Origin: Hypericum androsaemum
Taxonomy: Eukaryota > Streptophyta > Magnoliopsida > Malpighiales > Hypericaceae
DNA length: 64,000 nt
Assembly: GCA_963995505.1 (NCBI GenBank)
Contig: OZ023196.1
Location: forward strand, 11,281,106 to 11,345,105
Direction of reading: 5' to 3'
The notes beneath the pieces are model-generated. The model did not search any database. It was not told the DNA's origin and saw only the letters and a program-made list of their open reading frames with translations. Numbering within the stretch: position 1 is the stretch's first letter; each line of letters opens with the position of its first letter. Made by a program: the position numbers and the translations under genes. Below are positions 44,685 to 57,700 of this stretch, piece by piece.

Positions 44685-45733
44685 CTAACTCAATAAGACC
44701 TTAGACAGCTCAGGACGCCATAACTTGTATCCCTTCACTCCAGAAGCATAGCCAAAGAAAATATATTTCACATATCTTGGCTCTAACTTGCCATTATTCA
44801 CTTGAGTATAGGCATGACACCCAAATATCTTCAAATCAGCATAACTGGGAGAATTTCTAGACCACATTTCTTCAGGTACCTTGCCATCAAGTGATGCATG
44901 AGGTGAACGATTGACAAAGTGATAGGCAGTGGAAGCAGCTTCAGCCCAAAATGACTTAGGCAAACCAACATTTGACAGCATATAACAAACTTTCTCCAAC
45001 AAAGTTCTGTTCATTCTTTTAGCAACTCTATTCTGTTGAGGTGTACCAGGAATTGTCTTAGGCCTAGCAATATCCTCATTCTTGAAGAACTCATCAAACC
45101 AACTAGAGCAAAACTCTAATCCATTGTCGGTGCAGAGATGCTTGACATCTCTCCCAGTCTGCTCTCAATCATAGTCTTCCACTGCTTGAAAGTGACAAAG
45201 ACATGATCCTTGCTCTTCAAGAAGAACACCCAAACCTTCCTCGAATAATCGTCAATAATAGTCAGCATATTTTTGGAACCATTCTTTGATGCAACTTGAG
45301 ATGGTCCCCAAAGATCAGAATGAATATAGTCAAGTATTTCTTTTGTAGTGTGCACACCTTTCTGAAAACTGACTTTCTTTTGCTTGCCAAACACACAGTG
45401 CTCACAAAATTTGAGCTTTCTAATACCCTGTCCACATAATTATCCTTTCCTATTCAGCTCGGTCATGCCTTTCTCGCTCATGTGACCAAGTCGCATATGC
45501 CACAATAAGGTATTCTCAGAATCTGTCAACGAGTCAGATGCAGCAGCAGCAGTCCCTGCAACTGTAGAACCCTGCAAAATATATAGATTCCCAATCTCCT
45601 TCTTGGCCTTTATATGCACTAATGAATTCTTACTCACACAAAGAATTCTACCTTCTCTGGTGTACTTGTACCCCAATGAATCAATGGTACTCAGCGAAAT
45701 AAAGTTCTGCTTCAAATCAGGGATATGCCTCAC
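44685..45733 (-). pseudogene. Copia integrase
   Basis: 45440-45733 contains the GAG-pre-integrase segment (LLWHMRLGHMSEKGMTEL). 45116-45394 contains the start of the catalytic core (LDYIHSDLWGPSQVASKNGS, then TIIDDYSRKVWVFFLKSKD). 44685-45014 contains its end (MNRTLLEKVCYMLSNVGLPK, then FGCHAYTQVNNGKLEPRY). Stops and frame changes separate the blocks. Confidence 0.9.
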
Positions 45734-46803
45734 GTCAAAGTTTGAATGACACCATTATGCATCTTGATCTTCATTATGCCAATACCCATAACCTTGCAAA
45801 CAAAATTATTTTCCATGAGAACATTATCCTCCGCACGTTCATATGTTAAAAACCAGTCCCAGATAGTACACATATGAAACGTACAAGCAGATTCAAGGAT
45901 CCAAACAGCATCAACCTTGGACTTCCCATCAACCACAGATAAAAGGTCTCCATCAGATTCATTCTGAGTGGAGGTGGCAACACGAGCACTGCCACTATCA
46001 GAACTCTCTCTTTTTGGAGCACTGGAATGTTTGCCCTTTTTCTTATTCTTCAACTCCGGATAGAATCATCTAATATGCTCAACCTTATGACAATTGAATT
46101 AAGTCTTTTTCTTGTGCTTTGACCTTGATTTGCTTCTATATTTCTTCCTTGAACCAGACTTAGCTCTCCTCTCTTCAGACCTCCCTTTCACAACCAAGCC
46201 AGTCTCTTGGCTATCTTTAGAGGAACTAACAGTGTGGTTATCAATTATCTCTTTCTCCAAGAGCGAATCATGAACATTATCCTAACTCATAGTATTATGG
46301 CTGAATAACAGAGTATCCCTGAATTGCTGATAAGAGGTAGGCAACAAAAATAATAACAATAAAGCCAAATCTTTATCATACTTCACATCCAGAGTTCTAA
46401 GATCAGCCACTATATCCTTAAATTCATTAAGGTATTCTTGCACAGGCTTATCTTCTTACATCCGGATAGAAAACAGTCGTTGCTTCAAGCACAGTTTGTT
46501 GGTCAAACTCTTGGGCATGCATAACTTTTCAAACTTTGCCCACAATGAGGAAGTTATTGTCTCCTTTAACACGTGCCGCAAAATATCATCTGACAAATGC
46601 AACTGAATCTGACTCATAGCCTTACAGTTCTTTGATGCTTTCATTGCAGCATCCCAACTCGAAGGCATCGACTTTTCATCAAGTAGAGTCTCATCCAGCT
46701 CTAAATATGTCAGAATAGCGCACATCTTTACCAGCCATAAGAAAAAATTAGTTTTTCTCTTCAATTGAAGATTTCGTATTTCATGGAAGTCATCTTGATA
46801 CAC
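45730..46803 (-). pseudogene. Copia Gag and protease
   Basis: 46456-46803 is Gag (FLWLVKMCAILTYLELDETL, then SLWAKFEKLCMPKSLTNKLC). The zinc-knuckle region near 46050-46110 has a stop. 45730-46053 includes the protease site, which reads VWILESACTFHM where copia elements usually have LDSG-x-[ST]-xHM, so the catalytic Asp and Gly are both changed. Confidence 0.85.
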
Positions 46804-47403
46804 CTTGAACCCAAAAATTAGCCTAAAACAGGTTAGAAACCAAAATCAGACAAATTAGTTGACTTTTGGTCAACTAGTCAAACCGTTGATCAAATCAACT
46901 CAAAAATTAAGGTTTTTCTAACCCCCAATTGGGCAGCGGCGGCTGAGAAAATGTGGAACAACCATGGTAGGGTGGTCCAAGATCACGCTCGGCCTCAGTC
47001 GGTGGCGAGTAGGGGGGCAACAGAGACGGTGTCCGACAGTGGCAGTGATAGTTATTGGTGGAGTTTTCTCTGGCCAAAACTCTCTCTCCTTGGCGGTCTC
47101 TCTCCTCAAGATGCGGCAAGCTAGGTCCTCTCCGCCTTTCTCTCTGATGTGCAGTGGTACTTGGGTGTGCTAAAAAATGGTGCGCGAGACTTTCTCCTCC
47201 AGACGAGCGACGGCTCGTCTCTTCAGCTCATTTCGTAAACGGGTCGACAAAAAAAACCACTGACGACCAATGACCTCCAAGCGTAGTGTCAGAGCAGGGC
47301 AGACGAGCAGGTGGTTACCGAATGCAGGCGACGGTCGGTGGTTCAGGGCTCAGGTGATTCGCAATTTGTCCTTTTTTTGTCGAATACTAGAATCTCAGAT
47401 CTG
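46804..47403 (-). other. Leader of the copia element
   Basis: 600 bp between gag and the primer-binding site, GC-rich at 46930-47345. Short open frames on both strands show no domain. Confidence 0.6.
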
Positions 47404-47417
47404 GCTCTGATACCACT

Positions 47418-47617
47418 TGTAGAGAATCTCAGATTTTGTCGTCCACTATGTGAGTCCAATCCAGTTATAAGGCCTCCGTGAGGGTTCTCTTTACCTCACA
47501 ACTCTTGACTACACACAAAAGACCTAGGCAGAGGTCGTTATATATAGGAGATTATTACTCTATTCTAAATAAAAATAGTAGTACTAATTTGTCTAGAATT
47601 TGAGACAATTCCTAACA
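47418..47617 (-). repeat. 5' LTR of the copia element
   Basis: 200 bp, TGTAGAG...CTAACA. It contains 'gttatatataggagattatt', shared with the other LTR and probably the TATA region on the minus strand. Confidence 0.88.
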
Positions 47618-49330
47618 ATATAGAATGCCTAGCCCTTATTCATATTCTGACTTATCCTGGCGATCATCTAAAATCAGTGTATATTGATAAGTTATTTAAC
47701 TCATTAATTCGTGTCTATTTCTTTCACTACTTATACACATCAACGAAGTAATAGTCACATTCCACAAACAATGTATCACAATCGCCATTCTACGACACAA
47801 ATCACATGTACCAAAAACTTTGAAATTTCACCTAATCTATAGGGATGACAATGGGTAGGGTAGGGTAGGGTAGGGCATTGGTAGGACGATATCCATACCC
47901 TAGTTTTTTTATTTGGACCTATACCCTACCCTCGACCCTACAAATTTTTTATTGTTAGATTCATACCCTACCCTCCCAAAAACCCAGGGGCTACAGGGTC
48001 TATAGGGTCCGACCTTTTAATATTCTGCATTTTGATAATTTTTAATCAAAAATTAATTTTTATATTAAATTTAAATAAATTTAAGACATCTGCTACGTTA
48101 CACATCAATATTCTATAGAAAATTGATGAAATATCAAATTTTGCAATTAATTTCAATAGTACATAAATAATTCAAACAAAAAATATAGAATGTCGGTTTC
48201 TAGTGATCCATCATTTATGACATCTTCTAAGTTGGTTGTGTAATAACATAATAAATATGTTAAAGTTAACCACAAAATATATTTTATATGGTCTAATTAG
48301 GATCTAACTATGGTATAATCAGAGTAGAGTCTAAAATAGGGTAAAAATGTAAGGGTAGGGTCAGACCCACGGGGTCTAACTATAGATTCATACCCTACCC
48401 TAGATCCTACTTCTAAACATGGACCATACCCATACCCTACTCTAGACCCAATCAAAATCAACATACGCTCGATCCGTAAGGTAAGAGTAGGATCCGACCC
48501 TCAGGGTATGAGTATTTCTGCCATCCCTACTAATCTATGATGTGTCTAGGACGCGCTGCATGCCCAAAAGACTTGAGTGGGTAGTAACTTCGCGAGCACA
48601 TATAATTCCTACGTTCCCGTAGAACATGTGCATTCCAAGGGGCACAAAAGTATTAGGAAGAATCTCACAAACATTAGGTCAGACAAATTCACATATTCAG
48701 GCTTCCAATCCATGGAAGCAGACATAAATTACTAGCGTTAAAGCGAATCTCACATGCAGAAAAACAAAACAAAAGAAACCCAACAAAAAGTAACAAAAAC
48801 ACACGAAAAGCTAAGCAAATGGAAACCGCAGAAAGCAACATAAATTCATAAACTTGACAACAAAGCAAGAAAGAACTCAAAAGCACGGAAATAAGCCAAT
48901 AATGACACATACTACACAAACCTAAGAAGGCAATTGACTTACATTTTGATTTTTGTTCAGATTCGAATTTCTCAAATTTACATCGTGTAGATAACTTGAG
49001 ACACCTACAAATAACATATCTACCATCTATAATTTTACTCATGGCGTTGGAAATAAGACTTCATAATTTTGCATCAATTAGACAAGATCTTATCAAGAAC
49101 AGAAACTATTCCTTGGAATTCGAATTTATCTCATCTCCTTCAAAAATAGTATCCTCTCTAAGGGAAAAGAATGAGAGAATCTACTTACCTTTATATAAAA
49201 AATATTAAACCATAGCTTTGTCTAAATTATTAAATACCCAATTTTTGATTATTCTCCACATTTATTTTAGAGTTCTCACATTCTTCTCCATTAAAAAAAG
49301 TTTGTCCTCAAATTTACATAATGAATACCC
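47618..49330 (-). mobile_element. Remnant 3' LTR of a second Tekay-like element
   Basis: At 49262-49320 the string 'tctcacattcttctccatt' followed by 'aagtttgtcctcaaattta' matches the LTR end, polypurine tract and pol edge of the Tekay-like element (15145-15195, 'cttacattcttcccccctta', 'aagtttatcctcaaacttac'). The LTR end is at 49280. The rest of the internal region is gone. The left edge is undefined, and a hAT-like element (47840-48529) is inserted in the remnant. Confidence 0.6.
47840..48529. mobile_element. hAT-like non-autonomous element (690 bp) with TAGGG-rich ends
   Basis: Ends are TAGGGATGACAATGGG and, reverse-complemented from the right, TAGGGATGGCAGAAAT. The exact 8-bp duplication ctaatcta flanks it at 47832-47839 and 48530-48537. 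The subterminal DNA has 'gggtagggtagggtagggt' on the left and many 'accctaccct' phrases inside. No transposase frame. Confidence 0.92.
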
Positions 49331-51340
49331 CTAATCATTTTTATTGTTCTCACAATAAGTATACCAGAGCAAATACTATCTCGTCTTAATGATTTTTTGT
49401 TAGGAGGATTGAACCTTAATATTTTTTTAAAGTCTAAATCAAATAACTCTTATTAGTAGGCCTATTGTAAAAATTGAGTCCTAGTAATTTGGACAATCTA
49501 TAAGAAAATTCACAGTGTCATTTTATATAGTTTTAGGAAAATATTGCCATTTAAATTTATTAATTAAAACACTATATAATTAAAAAAGAAAATTTTAAAA
49601 GCACAAATAAAATTTGTATCAAACAAATAAACTAAAATATTTTTTTCTCTCTCTCTTTCCTTTCATTTCCTTTCCTTTCCTTATCATCTCTTCCCTCTTT
49701 CTCCATCTTAAAGTCTTTTCGAGAGTTAAGAATTGTGAGGTTGAAAAGTCATGAGTCGACGATGAGGGGCACAAACAACCACTCGGAATGAGGGACTTGG
49801 GCCATTAGGAACGAGGTGGATGGCTGATATATTTTTTTTTGGTGGAAAGGTGGATGGCTGATATTGTAAACAACTTCGACGACTTGTTACAGCTCCATAG
49901 ACCGTAGTCTTGGGGTCAACCGCAATTCACATCAGTCGCTGGCACACGGAATAGCTAACTTGCAGCACGGTTAGTTAACAAGGGCCTTTCATTTATAACT
50001 CTTTTTCAACGGGTTCTGGAATAGAATAATCTTAGAATTAACAGTATTTTACCGACTTGATGTGGATTAGCAAGTGTTGAGTATCCCGATAATGTATTTT
50101 ATAAGGGTAACCGTGATAGTTTTTGGGCAAAAGAGGATTGTTATAGTAGACTATTGTGAACTAGCCACTACTCATTAAAGTGACTACTACATATTTTCTT
50201 TTTGAAAGTGACTACTACATATCGGTCAAGCTAATTTGTTACATATCTGCTAGCTAATTACTGGGACCAATTATTCCGCAACTTGACTTTGTCAAAAAAA
50301 ATTTTTTTGATAAGGAATATTTTACTCCATAATAATCACTAAAGGTTAATTACAAAATTGGTACCAATAGTACCACACCTTAAATACCACATAACACATA
50401 TCAAAATCTACAATGATAAACGTTATCTGAGTACTCATTCCAAGATGACTCCCAACAAGGCTAACCCATAATTACACCATGAGCCCCTCGACTAACCTGT
50501 AGAAACACCTAGATTAGAGAGGGTCGAAATTCTTTAATTGGTCAAACCCTCTAGCCGCAACTCGAATAACTTGAAGAATTTTAGACGAGTCTTCTTCCTA
50601 GGAAATGCCCATGATAATCGCCAGCTGCCAAGCCTCAACTGTTAACTCCTCCTTTTGGGCTTCGTCTTCTGTCTCCACACCCGATAAAATAGATTTGAGA
50701 CTTAAGTCTACAGTTGGCTTCCTCGGAGAAATTAAATCCAATTTTCTTAACGGAAGTTGCATGAGGACGGCAACTTTACTCGTAGACTTCCTAACCCGAT
50801 AACTCGACCTAGTCAGGATCAGGAGGAGAGATTTTCCTTTAGAAACCTTCTTTACCACCTTGATAGGCCGCTCTGCAAAATATGAAACAACAGTAGAGGG
50901 CTGTTAGTCGGCTGCCAAAACTGCAGCAGCAAAGGAGGAATTTGCAGCAGCAACGGGTGAGAACGAGCCAACCAAACAAGAGGGAGGCGGCAAAATTAGG
51001 CCAGCAGCTACAAGGGGCAGCTAATCCTCTGAACCAGCAACAACATATGGCTCCACCGGCAGAGCAAGTGAAGCACAACCCTCCGCCGAACCTGCAACAG
51101 CTTTGAACTGCAGATTAGACACGTAATCAGTAGCAGGAACCTTGTCCCTATCTTTTCTTTCGGTTTAGAACCATGTTCCTAGCTAAGACATTTGACTTGA
51201 TCACGCAAATTAAAACGAAGATAAAAACATTGACTTGACCTTGCAAAAACCATATGGACTTGCCAGCCAACTTCACAATTTACTTTGGATGCAACAGTCC
51301 CTCTCCTAAATAAACTACTTTTTCTAATCTTCCTTCCTCA
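49331..51340. other. Intergenic, no supported gene
   Basis: The minus-strand frames at 50598-50858 (KSLLLILTRSSYRVRKS...) and 50839-51078 (Cys-rich) have no domain that I recognise. Alu-like CAGCAG-rich DNA near 50920-51110 explains the second. Low-complexity CT and AT tracts lie at 49640-49700. Confidence 0.5.
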
Positions 51341-51349
51341 ATAATCACA

Positions 51350-51560
51350 ATGGACAGTAAATTACTGCTAGAGCCATCGAGCACCAACAAGTCCATGCGT
51401 TCCACAGCCACCCAACCACCCCTAGGGGATTCTCAGGAGCCTTACCTCACAGCCATTGTCTTCCATTCCCAGTTCACCTACTCCTTCAAGTCTCCTGGCC
51501 AGAAGTTCATCCGCCTCCACGTCTAGCCCACTCATACCTACTCGATCTGTTAAAATTTTT
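51350..51560 (+). pseudogene. Relic of a FERONIA-like (CrRLK1L) malectin-domain gene
   Basis: The + frame from 51351 reads MDSKLLLEPSSTNKS, then DSQEPYLTAIVFHSQFTYSF, then SPGQKFIRLHV, a stop and PTHTYS. The pattern 'PY.TARIF.S.FTYSF..SPGQKFIRLHFYP' is the first malectin-like repeat of the CrRLK1L receptor kinases (FERONIA and relatives), which sense the cell wall and peptide ligands at the plasma membrane. FYP is replaced by V-stop-P. No second malectin repeat, membrane segment or kinase domain follows before the LTR at 51770. This is a small broken fragment. Confidence 0.78.
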
Positions 51561-51769
51561 AAATTATGCAGTATAAATGGTATTTTTGTCCACAATATAA
51601 AAATTGACCACAGTTAGTTCTTAGTGCATTTTTAAACGATAGAAATTCAGAAGTATCATAGGACATACCACGAAATCCCATTCTTTTTAGGGTAAATTAG
51701 GTTTGGGTTCCTATATAATTTAACTTACGAAAAATACATGTAGCCGTCTCCTCTTTTTGGTTTTATTAT

Positions 51770-54700
51770 TGAAGAATTTCGAGTAATGATAAGCATAATT
51801 AAATTACAGGAAATTCAAAAGTCATAATCATAAATATACTTACTTGTTGTAGTCTTTATACAGGGTTCTTCACATGTTCTTTCTTTCACAGGATCTTCAT
51901 GTAACGGAAGCTCGTCACTGGTCGATCCTCACTCACGATTGATATTGATCGAAGTGGGGACTGAATTCCACCACCTAAAAGTCCTGAGGTTGAGAGGGAT
52001 TTTGTCCGAGAAAGAACCTACGTTCTATTTCTCTTGTGAGCACGAGTTATTTTCCCAAAAGAAAAGAACTTGAAGTTCTTTTTCTTCCAGAGACAGAAGC
52101 CTCACTTCTTCTCCTCTTTTTAGGAGAAGTTCTTCCCCTAATCTTTTATTCTATACGCCCTTTTCTTATAAAGGGACTTTTAGGAGAAACTAAAGTGGTC
52201 CCACCCATAACAACCACATCCCTACAAAATAGGGAGTTGGTTAATCATGGGTGAATATTTCAATTTCAAACATTGAAATTCTAACATCTCCCACTCACAC
52301 ATGATTGACCATAATCAATCTCCTCTCTCATTTCATGTTTGACAGATAGGCCGTGCGACCAGGATACATCGAGTACACTTAGCTAAATCTAAGAGCACAT
52401 AGCGGTAACTTGGATGATAGCATCTCGATTAAGCACCTCCATTACATAAAGTATGCCTTACCCTAGGTCTTATCTCACATTCATTATTTTCACAAGTGAT
52501 TTCTGAAACAATCTATTCGTGTTTATTACTACATTGCTCACAATATAATAGGCTAGCCGTATCAGCCTCGATATTTACGAACAACAGCTTTAGTCTACTC
52601 AATGACTACTCTAGGCTATTAGGAAAGAATTATGGTAAGTTCTACTTACTTCTCACCATTGGATTTCATATAATTATTATAAGTTCTCAAAACTTATTAA
52701 ATGCAGTTTTCATTACTTGCATCATCAATAATCTTACGCTTTAACAAGATTCTTCTTGTAGTTTTCATATTTTAGAACAAGCACTCGATAGTTAACGATG
52801 TTCTAAAACTATCTCATTTTAATCAAGAATCAACTTATTGACTCCCACTGAGGTAAATACCCGTGTGAGTGGGCCACTTCTCTGTCCGACATGCATTGTA
52901 GTAAATGTTACTCAAATTAACATTCACACTTCTACTGCTAAAATAGCATCAAGTTTTATCGAATGATAAATTCAATAATCTTGATAAAAGCAAAACAAAC
53001 CCTTCGCAAATCCTAGGACTTGATATATTTCTTAAACACATCTCTAGGTACAACCTTAGTTGTCAGATTTGCTATCATATCTCTCGTAGATATGTATTTT
53101 TATGCTGACTTCCTTATCACAAAATTATGATCACTTTATTCTCTTGAGGTAGTTAGGGATAAATGATTTAATTCTCTCTTTAACCATATTATTTTTGGCA
53201 CAATAGTTGCAGAAGCTACACACTCAAGCTTTACCGCTAATAAGGAGACAGACGCAAGTCTGTTTCTTGCTACTCTACAAAATAGCACCTCCTCCTAGCA
53301 AGAAAAATAGATCCCAATATAGATTTTCATTTGTCTATATCTCATGCTCAATCGTTATGACATAATTCTTCAATAACAAGTCTTGACCTTGATAACTCAG
53401 TGAATATTCTGTAGTTGTGTTCAAACACTTCATAATTTTCTTAACACTTGCTAATGTGCTATACTTGGATTGAGACAATCTATAGTATTTTGATAAAAGA
53501 CATCCATTATATTCTTTATCTGCTGAGGTATTTTTGAAAATAAATATTTATTAAGAATGACCTTTTGATTTTTTGGACATACTTGAGATTGCTGTCATCA
53601 CATTTAAATTGTTGAACTCGAACGATTCCTTGAAATCTCAACTCCGAATATGTAATCAGCCTCTCTCATATCTTTCATTTCAATATTGGACGTAAATCAA
53701 ACTTTGAGCTCATTAAGATATTCCAAGTCTTCCGGCTATTAGTATTCATCTACATGCAATGTATAATGACAAACCTTTTTCAAAAGTATTTAAAATAGAT
53801 GTTAGAGCACTCGTCAATCAATTTGAAATCATACGACATATTCGAATTATGATACGACGAATACACTATTATCTTTAAGACCATTTAAGGCAATAATTGA
53901 TCTCAACAACTTGCAAACTCTATGTTTGCTACCTTATTCTTTGGATATAACCCTCTGATTGAACCATATAGATTTTTTTATCCAATTCTCCATTGAGAAA
54001 CGTAATCTCGTTCGATGTTAGCTCTAGTTCCAAAGTAGCCATTATAGCCAAAATAAACTAATAGGCGTAAATCTTACAACAACCGAGAATGACTCATCAT
54101 TCTTTCACGTTGTGCGAATCCTTTGGTAACTAAGCGAGTCTTTTACGCTGCATCTAGAGAACCCATTAATTCTCAATTGCTTTACGCCTATAGGTAGGTC
54201 AATGAATTCTCAAAATAGTTAAGTCTTATGGAAGCCAACTCTTCCTCCATTGCTTTAATCTATTCATTCTAATTGAGACTTGAGAGAGCATCAGAAATAT
54301 CCCTAGTTTTATTCTCATCTTGCAGGATTGCTAAAATAATCTTATTTGTACCATTAACACTTAATGTTACCAAGAGACCGTTTCCTACACCTTTGACCTC
54401 AAATCGTCAGCTAAAAAAAATGTCCCTTTGGCTCTACATATATCCCAGTTATAGATAAATATCTCTCGTATATTTATCATAATCTAGAATCATATTCTCG
54501 CAGAAGTTATATTCTATACTCCAACTAAAATTTGGAATTTTATTCCTACTGGGACGAAGACCATTTGGATCATGAACTTTTGGAGGAGTAAGATGTAGTA
54601 AACCATAATCTTCCTCCTCCAAAATTCTCCCACTCGGAAAGAATGATCCAGAAGATTACAGCTCATCAGTTCATATAAGGCAAGATTGTTACTCACCTCT

Positions 54701-57700
54701 TCCAATTTTAAAAAAATATTTTCTAAGTATATGACGTCTCGTGATTCAAATTTTGCCACTTGTTTATTATCTTATTCGACCATGAAGATGTATCTCTTTG
54801 ATACTTCTAAGTATCTTATAAAGACAGCTTTAATAAGATGTAAACTCAGATGGACGTAAGAAAATATACCCCTACGATCTTAAGCAGCATGAATCACACT
54901 TCTGATCTAGCTACAGTTCGTGAGGGTAGAAGCGACAGATTTAGAGGGCATACAGTTTAGAACATATCTAACCATTCCACTATCCCATTCTGTTGAGGTG
55001 TGCGGGGAACGAACAACTAATGTTTAATTACATTTTCATCACGTGAAGCTTTGAAATAGAAAGATATGCACAACCTCGAGCAATTCATAAGATCTAGATC
55101 TTTCGATCAATTGATTCTCAACTTTATTCATGATTGTATTGAAGCAACCAAAATTCTTAGACAAGTGAGAAATCAAATAGATTTGACCATATCTAATATA
55201 GTCATTTATAAAGCTGATGAAATAATAATCGGCCTCATACCTTGCCCTCACATTCATCTGAATGGATTAGTTGCAATAATTTCAGATCTAGTTAACATAA
55301 AAAACTTGAACCAATAAGGACTTTTTTCAAAAGTAAAAAACCGAGTTGTACTCAAATATCCAATGGAAACCAAAAGTCGTTAAAACTGGAAGAAATATGG
55401 AAATTGAACAAATTTGAGGATTAATAACTCGTCATGTAGAGTTCGTCTTTTACGTAGGCTCAATCTGTATGTGCCAATCCCCTAGACTTGTACTCATGCA
55501 TTATTTTCTACATAAATGGATCATGTTCCATTAGTCACTTCTTGGAGTTTGATGAATGATACATAATCATATGTCTCATGGTCTGTCATTTTTGAATTTA
55601 TCATCTATAATGGACTTATTCAGTTAGAAGTATAAAACTAGACATATTTAATTCACTCATACATGAGTTAAATAAATGTATCGTCTTCTCGGCATCACAA
55701 TATTTTGCAAAAAACCCTTCTTATTGATAGTTAAAACACTTCAGCTGAGAAATGTTAAACCTTTCGTTTTCTCTTACCATCAGAACTCTTCTTTCGGGTT
55801 TATATGTTCAGTTTCGCCCTTTTATTTTCAAAACGTTGCCTTTGGAACTTTAAATTGTGGTCTATCCTCCTTTAGCTCTAATGGAGCTTGATCTAGTGAA
55901 ATACAACTTATAATGAACTTAGATCGCTAAAAGTTAATTCTCTTTAAGCTTAAGGTGATGGTCCACATTCATCAAATATCATAACATTATAAGCATGTGT
56001 TATGGTCATCTTCATACAAACCCAACTATAGGAAATAATTTGGATTCTTTTTTCTCAACTCTAAGCACCTCGGCAACCATATCTAGCTCACTTTTTGAGT
56101 ATATCCTCAGACCAGACCATAATCATATTTACGGTCTCTCAAACCTATCAACATAGTTTAAGGAAATAATAAAATTAACGTGTCAAAAAATATTTCAGCA
56201 ATACAATAATTTATTATGCACTCATAACTTTAATCAATAGAAATTTTTTAATTAATCTCGAATTCGAAATAGGTCACGGGCATGTTTCCCCTCACCTTCC
56301 GAGAATTAATTTCAAACTTTAAATGTTAAATGGATATTTCTCATGGCAATAATCAAATAATTAAATAAACAAATTCACTTAATTAAAACAACTCAAGTCT
56401 TTATTTAATGATAAAATAACTATGAAATAATTCTTGAAATTCAGAACTCAAATATTTTAAAATCTCCTAACATGACCTAAAACAAAAATCATTCACACTT
56501 AATCAAATAAGGATGCAACCCGACTTTGGTCGACGGATGCAAAGTCATATAATCTCTTGGCATTATCATCTCCAAATCTATAAGAACATCTTACAGAGCA
56601 GAAGCGACAAACAATTAGTCGACTTTGCTACCTCTTAGGTGCATTAGGAAAACTTTTCTCTAAAATTCTATTTTTTTTGTTCAAATGAATAATAAGGTAC
56701 TTCACTGCGTCCCTATTTGTGCCATGTTCAGAAAGTTAAAGTCCGACATCAGTTCGCTTTATCTTCAACGTCATTAGAAGATTCATGAACATTGTACGCC
56801 AAATCAATCCTCGATCTCAAATACACTATTGTACATCTTTGTTGACAAAGGATGATGTGGACTTCCCACACCACTCACTATCCTTTTATACCCGTAGCTG
56901 GTACAATATTATTATATCTTACCTCACATGTTGTATACTTTAACAACATGAACTTGGGTGAGAGACGTTTCAGTATCTGAAATAAAATGTGTCAGAATTT
57001 ACAACACAATGGGGAAAATTGGGCCAATATTCATATATGTCCCAATAATTAAAAATCATAATTTTCTACCCAAAAAAATTAAAATTCATAATTTTTAATT
57101 ACAGCGATATTGTCATGCATAAAAGGATACTGTCAATAATGAGTTTTGATGTGTGAACATTATGTCGTGTTATTTTCCAATCTTTTAGTACCCATACTTT
57201 AAAAAATATTAGAAATTTTATTTTCTAGACTCATCCAAAAAATATTTGATTTTCTAAAAATTATCATAATAATCTTCAAAATCAAAACGATTTAAAGATG
57301 CACAACTAATCTCTTATTAAAAAATTATTAACTAAATCAAAATTCAGTCAATATAACACTTAAAATAAGCCCAAGATAAAAAATACGGATGGCCCACTTG
57401 CCCATCTAGTCACCGCAGACCGTGATGCATAGACCGAAATGGAGATATAAAAGCCCTTAAATAAATGGAGATATAAGGCCGCGTTGACTCATACATACGG
57501 TCAATACGGATCGCGAGCCTCAGGCCCACTAATTTTTTCTTTTTTTTCGGCCCATTTGACCTCATGCTAATTGTTCTCCATTCCTCGTCGTGCGGTGCTC
57601 GACTTCCGGTGACCATCGTCGTTTGCCGGTCGTCGTCGACGAATGAACATCGCCGGAGTGGGAACCGGGAGAAAATTTGGGGACCCAATTCCAGTATTGG

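Larger units (their letters stand above)
41411..47617 (-). mobile_element. Ty1/copia retrotransposon, decayed
   Basis: The right LTR (5') is 47418-47617 (TGTAGAGAATC...CCTAACA). The left LTR (3') ends at 41630, and its left end is unclear, about 41411. The complement of primer site TGGTATCAGAGC (tRNA-iMet) is at 47404-47415. Reading leftwards come gag, protease, integrase, then reverse transcriptase and RNase H, the copia order. Coding is broken by many stops, and a MULE-like element (42772-43944) splits the reverse transcriptase. Roughly 16 mismatches in about 180 aligned LTR bases indicate considerable age. No clean target duplication was found. Confidence 0.9.

Noticed and set aside
47850..47880. 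Possible interstitial telomere
   Set aside because: The repeat is TAGGG, not the plant TTTAGGG, only a few units long, and lies within the end of a hAT-like element.
50598..51078. Overlapping minus-strand frames, one cysteine-rich
   Set aside because: No recognised domain. CAGCAG-type low-complexity DNA explains the Cys-rich frame.
57410..57688. 92-codon minus-strand frame near the copia 5' end
   Set aside because: No Gag features and no motif recognised. The region may be an unrelated insertion but has no supportable gene.
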